This document shows, in pieces, positions 5,861 to 11,343 of a stretch of 11,343 nucleotides of DNA (position 1 is the first letter of the stretch; each line of letters starts with the position of its first letter). Origin of the DNA: HGM12669 sp048527645 (GTDB lineage Bacteria > Bacillota > Clostridia > Oscillospirales > CAG-272); NCBI GenBank assembly GCA_048527645.1, contig DBGFNI010000132.1, positions 1-11,343 of the forward strand. The letters run 5' to 3'. The translations under genes were made by a program, and so were the position numbers. The notes beneath the pieces were generated by a model. The model saw nothing but the letters and a program-made list of their open reading frames with translations. It did not search any database and was not told the DNA's origin.

Positions 5861-7461
5861 TCAAAGCAATCTTCAAAAAACAAATGATGGAGGTTTTCAG
5901 CTGGGTTTTTCAAAACAAAAAATCCGGCAAAAACCGCTCCAAAAGCGGCGTGGTGATCTACACGCTGCTCTATTTGGCGATCTTTGCCTGTCTGGGCTGG
6001 ATTTTTTACATTGCGGCAGACACGCTCTGCACTCCGCTGATCGACGCGCATTTCGGCTGGCTGTATTTTGCCGTCATGGGACTGATCGCTCTGATGCTCG
6101 GTGTGCTGGGCAGCGTGTTTTCCACCTATACGGGTCTGTATCAGGCGAAGGACAACGACTTTTTGCTTTCCATGCCTGTCCCGCCGCCCGTGATTCTCGC
6201 CGCGCGCCTTTCCGGCGTATATCTGATGGGGCTGATCTATGAGCTGATTGTTGCCGTCCCGACACTGATCGTATGGTACCTAAACGCACAAAACACCCTG
6301 CGCAGCATTCTTTTCACCCTGCTGCTGCCGCTATTGCTGTCTGTTCTGGTTTTGGTTCTGTCCGCCGCGCTGGGATGGGTGGTCGCACTGATCGGCAGCA
6401 GACTCAAGAATAAAAACGCAAAGAACTTTATCGTTGTCATTTTCTCGCTTGTCTTTATCGTCGGTTATTACTATCTGTACGGACGCGCATTCTCTATTTT
6501 ACAAAGCATTATTGCGGCGCCGCAAGCGCTTGGCAGCGTTATAAAAAGCGCACTGTATCCGCTGTATTGCATGGGACGCGGGGCAGAAGGCGATGTGCCC
6601 GCCATGCTGATTTTCATCGCCTTCACAGCAGTGCTGTTCGCCATCACCTATGCAATTCTCTCTCTGAGCTTTTTACGGCTTGCAACCGAGCGCAGGGGAG
6701 GGGGAAAGGCGCGCTGCAAAGCGCGGTTCACCGCGGCGCGCTCCGCTCAGACGGCGCTTTTGCAAAAAGAGCTGCGCCGTTTTTTGGGCAGCTCCAATTA
6801 CATGCTCAACTGCGCGCTGGGCATTCTTCTCATGCTTGCAGCAGCGGTTTATCTGCTCATCCGTCAGCGCACGGTGATGCAGCTGATGCACAGCGTGTTT
6901 TCCGGGTATGAGGAGATTCTCTATCTGCTCGGGACCTGCGCGCTGTGCCTGTTTACCTCAATGAACATTATCACCGCGCCGTCGGTCTCGCTGGAGGGGA
7001 AAAACCTCTGGATCGTCCAGTCCTTCCCTGTCCCCGGCGCAAGCGTGCTGACAGCAAAGCTCAAACTGCACCTGCTGCTGACGCTCATCCCCGCCGCACT
7101 TCTCACCGCCGCCGTGGAATGGGTGCTGCGGCCGACCGCTGCTTTCGCGGTGATGATTCCCATCGCCGTTGCCCTGTTTATTCTCTTCAGCGCGCAGATG
7201 GGTCTGGTGCTCAATCTGAAACTGCCGAACCTTCACTGGACCAACGAAGTGGTTCCGATCAAGCAGGGCATGAGTGTGATGCTGTCCCTGTTCGGGGGCT
7301 GGGCATTTCTCTGCCTGTTGGCAATCGCTTACTGGCTGCTGTCAAAGTGGGTATCCGCATCGGTGTTTCAGCTTTCCATAATCCTCCTTTTGCTGCTCGG
7401 CAGTCTTTTGCTGCAGCGCTGGCTGAACACCCGCGGCGCACGCATTTTCGAATCGCTCTGA
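5857..7461 (+). CDS. ABC transporter permease with about 12 membrane segments
   Basis: Membrane partner of the preceding ATPase. The frame is open from 5683, but GTG at 5857 is chosen as start: GGAGGAG (5845-5851) lies 5 bases upstream, the start overlaps the ATPase stop TGA (5858-5860), and the residues before it would only translate ATPase codons out of frame. The 534-residue product has about 12 hydrophobic segments (roughly 31-53, 67-92, 114-140, 148-178, 190-207, 247-273, 311-335, 352-372, 405-425, 427-448, 470-494, 502-520) and a basic cytoplasmic loop at 275-305. The two halves look duplicated: DNDFLLSMPVP (99-109) followed by VILAARL matches GKNLWIVQSFPVP (381-393) followed by SVLTAKL. 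It resembles the large ABC-2-like permeases of Firmicutes that serve one ATPase. Substrate unknown. Confidence 0.87.
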   Translation: MIKAIFKKQMMEVFSWVFQNKKSGKNRSKSGVVIYTLLYLAIFACLGWIFYIAADTLCTPLIDAHFGWLYFAVMGLIALMLGVLGSVFSTYTGLYQAKDNDFLLSMPVPPPVILAARLSGVYLMGLIYELIVAVPTLIVWYLNAQNTLRSILFTLLLPLLLSVLVLVLSAALGWVVALIGSRLKNKNAKNFIVVIFSLVFIVGYYYLYGRAFSILQSIIAAPQALGSVIKSALYPLYCMGRGAEGDVPAMLIFIAFTAVLFAITYAILSLSFLRLATERRGGGKARCKARFTAARSAQTALLQKELRRFLGSSNYMLNCALGILLMLAAAVYLLIRQRTVMQLMHSVFSGYEEILYLLGTCALCLFTSMNIITAPSVSLEGKNLWIVQSFPVPGASVLTAKLKLHLLLTLIPAALLTAAVEWVLRPTAAFAVMIPIAVALFILFSAQMGLVLNLKLPNLHWTNEVVPIKQGMSVMLSLFGGWAFLCLLAIAYWLLSKWVSASVFQLSIILLLLLGSLLLQRWLNTRGARIFESL

Positions 7462-7465
7462 CCGC

Positions 7466-7509
7466 GGCAGCGTTCGCGCACCTGGTCATTGCGTCCCCGC
7501 TGCCTTTTT
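7466..7509 (+). terminator. Probable intrinsic terminator after the first exporter
   Basis: GGCAGCG (7466-7472) pairs with CGCTGCC (7498-7504), with an inner CGCA/TGCG stem (7477-7480 with 7490-7493), followed by five T (7505-7509). It begins 4 bases after the permease stop and would separate, wholly or partly, the first exporter from the second. Confidence 0.65.
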
Positions 7510-7621
7510 GATACCGTGCAATGCTTCGCGCCAGAATAGGCAGCCTGCGGTGATTGGCGCGCTGACTTTTTCATTTGAACCGATGCCGGCGCGACGGGGC
7601 TCTCCCGCGCAATGCGCCGGC
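7508..7621 (+). promoter_or_regulatory. Structured leader of the second ABC exporter
   Basis: A second hairpin pairs CGCGCCA (7527-7533) with TGGCGCG (7555-7561) and is followed by a T-run (7567-7571). A third pairs GCCGGCGC (7585-7592) with GCGCCGGC (7614-7621), with a CGGG/CCCG inner stem, ending 23 bases before the next ATG. A weak promoter candidate is TTGATA (7508-7513), 18 bases, CAGAAT (7532-7537). The layout could be an attenuator-type leader for the downstream genes, but no known riboswitch class was recognised. Confidence 0.35.
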
Positions 7622-7644
7622 GGATGACAGAACGGAGTTGTACT

Positions 7645-8559
7645 ATGAATCCAATCATTGAAATCGAACATTTATACAAGCGCTTCGGCGAAGTCGAGGC
7701 TGTGAAGGACTTGAGTTTCAGCGTCCGGGAAGGTGAACTTTTCGCCTTTTTGGGCATAAACGGAGCCGGAAAATCCACCACCATCCATATCATGTGCTCG
7801 CAGCTGCCTAAGGACAGCGGCAATGTGCGCATCGCCGGAACGGATCTGGATCGGGATTCCGATGCAGTCAAGCGCATGCTCGGTGTTGTCTTTCAGAATT
7901 CCGTCTTGGATCGCGCGCTTACGGTGAAAGATAATCTGGAAAGCCGCGCCGCGCTGTACGGCATTTCGCCCAAAGAAGCAAAAAGCAGAATTCGAGAGCT
8001 CTCCGAACTGCTCAACTTTGAAGATCTGATGAAGCGCACAGTGGGCAAGCTCTCCGGCGGACAGCGCAGACGCATCGATATTGCGCGCGCCCTTTTGCAC
8101 CGACCGAAAATTCTCATTCTGGATGAGCCGACCACCGGACTGGATCCTCAAACCAGAAGCCTGTTGTGGGAGGTTATCGCGGGTTTGCGCCGCGACGAAA
8201 ATCTCACGGTGTTTCTGACCACGCACTATATGGAGGAGGCGGCAGACGCCGACCATGTGGTCATACTGGACAGCGGTAAAATTGCCGCGCAGGGCACCCC
8301 CCTCTCACTCAAAAACGCTTACACCGGCGATCACATCACCCTGTACGGTACAACGCAGGAGCAGGTTGAGACGCTCGGCATCCCATTCGTGCAGCAGCAC
8401 GGCGCATACCGGGTCATGGTACCCGACACCGCCGCGGCAACCGCGTTGATTTGCGCGCATCCGGAAATTTTTCGTGATTATGAAATCGTCAAAGGAAACA
8501 TGGACGATGTGTTTTTAGCCGTGACCGGCAAAAAGCTTGCAGGAGGTACTCAAAAATGA
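7645..8559 (+). CDS. ABC exporter ATPase, DrrA-like
   Basis: ATPase subunit of a second ABC-2 exporter. The start at ATG 7645 is preferred over the in-frame ATG at 7612, because CGGAG (7633-7637) sits 7 bases before it and the family-typical beginning (IIEIEHLYKRFG) follows directly. Motifs: Walker A GINGAGKST (37-45), Q-loop Gln84 in VVFQNS, canonical LSGGQ (136-140), Walker B ILILDEP (156-162), D-loop GLDP (165-168) and switch His194 in LTTHYMEEA. A C-terminal extension (about 225-304) ending in MDDVFLAVTG is typical of daunorubicin-resistance DrrA-type ATPases, as is the 304-residue length. Unlike the first ATPase it keeps all canonical residues. It overlaps the permease gene by 4 bases (ATGA). 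Export of a drug-like or peptide substrate is inferred from family only. Confidence 0.92.
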   Translation: MNPIIEIEHLYKRFGEVEAVKDLSFSVREGELFAFLGINGAGKSTTIHIMCSQLPKDSGNVRIAGTDLDRDSDAVKRMLGVVFQNSVLDRALTVKDNLESRAALYGISPKEAKSRIRELSELLNFEDLMKRTVGKLSGGQRRRIDIARALLHRPKILILDEPTTGLDPQTRSLLWEVIAGLRRDENLTVFLTTHYMEEAADADHVVILDSGKIAAQGTPLSLKNAYTGDHITLYGTTQEQVETLGIPFVQQHGAYRVMVPDTAAATALICAHPEIFRDYEIVKGNMDDVFLAVTGKKLAGGTQK

Positions 8560-9491
8560 ATCTGCTCCTCGCTATGATCAAACGTAACACCAAGCTGTTC
8601 TTTAAGGACAAAGGGATGTTTTTCACTTCCCTGATCACGCCGCTGATTCTTTTGGTGCTGTACGGCACATTTTTAAGCAATGTGTATGAGGATACCTTTC
8701 GCTCTGCTTTGTCCGCGTCGGGTGCCGCTGCATCTGACAGCCTAATTCTCGGCTGTGTCGGCGGAGAGCTGGTCTCCTCCCTGCTTGCTGTCTGCTGCGT
8801 CACCGTCTCCTTTTGCTCCAACATGCTGATGGTGCAGGACAAGGTCACGGGCGCGCGGGGAGATCTGACCATCGCGCCGGTCAAGGGCGCAGCACTTGCG
8901 CTGAGTTACTACCTTTCCACACTGCTCTCAACGCTGCTTATCTGCTACACGGCAATGGCGGCATGCCTCTTGTATCTCTCCCATGTCGGATGGTATCTCT
9001 CTGTCGCAGATGTCGCGCGCATCGCGCTGGATGTCTTTTTGCTTGTCATGTTCGGCACGGCGCTGTCCAGCATCATCAACCATTTTCTCACCAGTCAGGG
9101 ACAGATTTCGGCTGTGGGAACCATTGTCAGCGCGGGCTACGGCTTTATCTGCGGTGCATATATGCCCATTTCACAGTTTTCCGACTCTCTGCAAAAGGTC
9201 ATTTCTTTTCTGCCGGGAACCTACGGCACCGCACTGCTGCGCAACCACGCACTGCGCGGCGTATTTTCGGAGATGGGAAACCAGGGCTTTCCGCCGCAGA
9301 TTGTCAAGGCAATCCGTGACTCAGTGGACTGCAATTTGTACTTTTTTGAGAAATCGGTTTCCCAGTCTGTCATGTATCTCATTCTCGTCGGCACCGTCTG
9401 TCTGCTGCTCGCACTCTATGTGCTGCTCAATGCACTGCACCCCCAGCGAAGCAAGTCTGCCTCGCAAAAACGTAAAACACACAAAGTCTGA
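8556..9491 (+). CDS. ABC-2 type permease, DrrB-like
   Basis: Membrane subunit paired with the DrrA-like ATPase. The ATG overlaps the ATPase stop by 4 bases and AGGAGG (8541-8546) lies 9 bases upstream, so translation is probably coupled. The 311-residue protein begins with a cytoplasmic amphipathic stretch (MIKRNTKLFFKDKG) typical of ABC-2 permeases and shows six hydrophobic segments (roughly 22-42, 68-90, 112-140, 152-178, 184-203, 271-291). The conserved ABC-2 block GAYMPISQFSDSLQKVISFLPGTYG spans about 200-224. A longer extracellular-type loop (about 226-270) precedes the last segment, and the C-terminus is basic (QKRKTHKV). Half-size permeases of this kind act as dimers with two ATPase copies. 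Substrate unknown. Confidence 0.9.
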   Translation: MNLLLAMIKRNTKLFFKDKGMFFTSLITPLILLVLYGTFLSNVYEDTFRSALSASGAAASDSLILGCVGGELVSSLLAVCCVTVSFCSNMLMVQDKVTGARGDLTIAPVKGAALALSYYLSTLLSTLLICYTAMAACLLYLSHVGWYLSVADVARIALDVFLLVMFGTALSSIINHFLTSQGQISAVGTIVSAGYGFICGAYMPISQFSDSLQKVISFLPGTYGTALLRNHALRGVFSEMGNQGFPPQIVKAIRDSVDCNLYFFEKSVSQSVMYLILVGTVCLLLALYVLLNALHPQRSKSASQKRKTHKV

Positions 9492-9575
9492 TCTTCGCCG
9501 CCGGAACGGATCAAACCGAAAACAGTATCCGCTATCCCACATACATATTATATCTGAACGATCACGGTGGTATCT
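9492..9575. other. Short spacer before the methyltransferase gene
   Basis: The spacer has a weak inverted repeat CGGAT (9507-9511) / ATCCG (9527-9531) without a T-run and an AT-rich TATTATAT (9545-9552) that could be a -10 element, but no matching -35 box. No terminator is seen, so read-through from the exporter genes is likely. GGTGG (9566-9570) is the only Shine-Dalgarno-like element. Confidence 0.35.
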
Positions 9576-10502
9576 ATGAAAGAAAAATCAAGCATAACTT
9601 CTCTGCTCTCCGCCTACGGACGGGCATACCACGCAAAAAACGCGTCCAATCCGGTCTTTTTTGATGACAAAGCCGCGGCGCTTATGACGCAAGAAGAATA
9701 CCGCACCATTTCTAATTACATACTGGATGGGATCGACTTCATCGCGCCCGGTCAACGAGATACCTTCTCAAGTGACGAGGAGGCGCTGCGATATCAGGTG
9801 CACACGCAGATTGCGCCCACGCCACTCGCGCGTGCCGCATTTTGTGAAGAAAGCATGCAAATCGCCGCGCACACCGGCACAGAACAATTTGTGATTCTCG
9901 GCGCAGGACTGGATACCTTTGCCTTCCGCCATCCGGATGTTGTCGCTTCGCATCTGATCTTTGAGGCAGATCACCCCCTGACACAGGAGGATAAACTCGA
10001 TAGAATCCGGCGTGCCGGCTGGGAAATCCCGCACAATCTGAAGTTTGTCCCTGTAGATTTTTCCGTTGACGACGTCGGGGCTTGTCTGCTTCGCGCCGGT
10101 TTGGATCCCAAAAAGAAAACCTTCTTTTCCTGGCTGGGCGTCAGCTATTTTCTCTCCCCTGAGCAAATCCGCGTCATGCTCTCCTCCATCCGCGCCGTCT
10201 GTGCCGAAGGCAGCACGCTGCTGTTTGACTACGCAGATCAGGGACTCTTTTCCTCCGATGTGCGCCGCGTGCAGAATATGATTGCCATGGCGGTCGCAGG
10301 CGGAGAGCCGATGCTCTCCTACTTTTCCGAGGAAGAGTTGGTAAAACTGTTAGAGCCTTTTTCGTTTCTCGTATACGAATTGATCACGCCGCCGCAGATA
10401 GATAGCCGCTGGTTTTCCGACAGTTCGGATATCCGCGCTTTTGAGCATGTCAATTTTGCAACCGCCGTGTACAAGCCCATGAATACCGCTTTGCACGGAT
10501 AA
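9576..10502 (+). CDS. SAM-dependent methyltransferase, leucine carboxymethyltransferase (LCM) family
   Basis: Class I methyltransferase of the LCM/PPM1 family, whose bacterial members O-methylate small molecules, often polyketides or other secondary metabolites. ATG 9576 is preferred (GGTGG 5 bases upstream) over an in-frame GTG at 9567. In the 308-residue product: an N-terminal helical part with ARAAFCEESM (85-94); SAM motif I VILGAGLDTFAFR (106-118), typical of this family; the acidic motif II residue Glu130 in IFEADHP (128-134); VPVDF (158-162); SWLGVSYFLS (185-194) and LLFDYAD (215-221), also family signatures. No signal peptide or membrane segment, so it is cytoplasmic. It follows the DrrAB-like exporter on the same strand without an obvious terminator and ends at a strong bidirectional terminator. 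Modification of a toxic or signalling small molecule handled by the exporters is a guess from context. Confidence 0.85.
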   Translation: MKEKSSITSLLSAYGRAYHAKNASNPVFFDDKAAALMTQEEYRTISNYILDGIDFIAPGQRDTFSSDEEALRYQVHTQIAPTPLARAAFCEESMQIAAHTGTEQFVILGAGLDTFAFRHPDVVASHLIFEADHPLTQEDKLDRIRRAGWEIPHNLKFVPVDFSVDDVGACLLRAGLDPKKKTFFSWLGVSYFLSPEQIRVMLSSIRAVCAEGSTLLFDYADQGLFSSDVRRVQNMIAMAVAGGEPMLSYFSEEELVKLLEPFSFLVYELITPPQIDSRWFSDSSDIRAFEHVNFATAVYKPMNTALHG

Positions 10503-10504
10503 AA

Positions 10505-10566
10505 ACAAAACACGCCCGCCGCTGCATCCCCAACAGACCGGGGATCGCAGCGGCGGGCGGATTCTT
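10505..10566. terminator. Bidirectional terminator shared by convergent genes
   Basis: A 19-bp GC-rich stem pairs 10513-10531 with 10540-10559, with one bulged C at 10546 and an 8-base loop. On the plus strand it is followed by TTCTTTTT (10562-10569); on the minus strand the A-rich stretch 10501-10510 supplies the T-run. It lies between the methyltransferase stop (10502) and the RNase J stop (10589), and serves both. Confidence 0.92.
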
Positions 10567-10588
10567 TTTGTCAATGATACGGTTTGTT

Positions 10589-11343
10589 TTACACGTTCAT
10601 AATCACGGGTAAAATCATCGGGCGGCGCTTTGTGCGGCTGAACAAAAACTTGCTCAAATCGTCCTTCACGCTGTTTTTGATGTGATTCCAATCGACCGCT
10701 CCTGTCTCAAAGCAGCGTTCGATGGCGCTGAGCGCAATCTTACGTACCTCTTCCATCAGTTCCTCGTTCTCGCGCACATAGACAAACCCGCGCGAAACGA
10801 TGTCCGGCCCGCTGATGAGCATGCCGGCGTTCGCATCAATCGACGCCACCACTACAATCAGACCGTCCTGTGCCAGATGCCGGCGATCACGCAGCACGAT
10901 GTTTCCGACGTCTCCCACGCCCAGGCCATCCACCAGAATTTTGCCGGACGGAACCGTGCCGTTAAACTTCGCCTCGTTTTTCCCGACCTCAAGCACTTTG
11001 CCGATTTCGGGAATGAAAATATTTTCCGACGGAATGCCGACTTCCTCCGCCAATTCTTTGTTCTGCATCAAATGACGCTCTTCTCCGTGAATCGGCATAA
11101 AAAACTTCGGCTTTAACAGTGCCATCATCATTTTCAGTTCCTGCTGACAGCCGTGCCCGGATACATGGACGTCCGCAATCGAATCGTTGACAACCGTCAC
11201 GCGCTTGCGGGAAAGCTCATTGATGATATTTCCCACCAGTTTCTCATTGCCGGGAATTGCCGTCGCACTGATCACCACCACATCAGATGTGCCCAGTACC
11301 ACCTTGTCGTGTGCAGAAAAGGCCATCCGATACAGTGCACTCA
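10589..11343 (-). CDS. rnj: Ribonuclease J, C-terminal part (gene runs off the window)
   Basis: Metallo-beta-lactamase/beta-CASP ribonuclease that acts as a 5'-to-3' exonuclease and endonuclease in mRNA decay and rRNA maturation in Gram-positive bacteria. About 250 of the usual ~555 residues are visible; the frame stays open to the window edge (SALYR precedes the first visible Met at 11326), so the N-terminal metallo-lactamase core is missing only because the window ends. Counting from that Met: beta-CASP block ISATAIPGNEK (19-29), HVSGHG (54-59) and the metal-binding PIHGE (78-82), followed by the RNase J C-terminal domain with ILVDGLGVGDVGN, LRDRRHL and ISGPDIVSRGFVYVRE. The natural C-terminus (KRRPMILPVIMNV) is intact. 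It converges on the methyltransferase gene. Identity is firm; J1 versus J2 cannot be told from this half. Confidence 0.95.
   Translation of the reverse strand, partial: SALYRMAFSAHDKVVLGTSDVVVISATAIPGNEKLVGNIINELSRKRVTVVNDSIADVHVSGHGCQQELKMMMALLKPKFFMPIHGEERHLMQNKELAEEVGIPSENIFIPEIGKVLEVGKNEAKFNGTVPSGKILVDGLGVGDVGNIVLRDRRHLAQDGLIVVVASIDANAGMLISGPDIVSRGFVYVRENEELMEEVRKIALSAIERCFETGAVDWNHIKNSVKDDLSKFLFSRTKRRPMILPVIMNV

Noticed and set aside
7612..7644. 11-codon upstream extension of the second ATPase
   Set aside because: The ATG at 7612 has no RBS and lies inside a hairpin; ATG 7645 has CGGAG at good spacing and a family-typical start.
10682..11116. 144-codon plus-strand open frame at the right edge
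   Set aside because: It is the shadow of the RNase J gene, which is unmistakable on the minus strand.

Overview
The window reads as ordinary chromosomal DNA of a low-to-mid GC Gram-positive anaerobe. It is most likely a clostridial gut or rumen bacterium of the Oscillospiraceae/Ruminococcaceae kind; this is an inference from S-layer homology repeats on a secreted glycosidase, an RNase J gene, strong AGGAG-type ribosome binding sites and moderately high GC with intrinsic terminators. No rRNA, tRNA, CRISPR array, insertion sequence or phage gene was seen. I did not find a clear undescribed system; the points worth a second look are modest and are listed as findings.

Left part (1-4007), carbohydrate block. 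A 185-base leader is followed by a secreted, SLH-anchored glycoside hydrolase family 5 enzyme (186-2339). After 70 AT-rich bases without a terminator comes a cytoplasmic GH32-family protein (2410-3963) with altered catalytic-motif residues, closed by an intrinsic terminator (3969-4007). The two may be co-transcribed.

Middle spacer (3964-4421). This gene-free stretch holds two intrinsic terminators about 230 bases apart, a GC-rich segment with nested CGCGG/CCGCG hairpins between them, and then a textbook sigma-A promoter (TTGACA, 17 bases, TATAAT) with repeated TGCATAACA elements next to the start point.

Right-centre part (4422-10502), an apparent export/detoxification cassette, all on the plus strand: a TetR-type repressor, an ABC ATPase plus a large duplicated permease (reading frames overlap at a GTG start), a 183-base spacer with three hairpins, a second DrrA-like ABC ATPase plus a DrrB-like ABC-2 permease (4-base ATGA overlap), and a leucine-carboxymethyltransferase-family SAM methyltransferase. 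The likely logic is that the TetR protein represses its own promoter and the first exporter until a ligand is bound. The second exporter and the methyltransferase could be read through or have their own promoters. The substrate cannot be told from sequence.

Right edge (10503-11343). A strong hairpin flanked by T-runs on both strands serves as a shared terminator for the methyltransferase and the convergent, truncated RNase J gene on the minus strand, whose 5' part lies outside the window.
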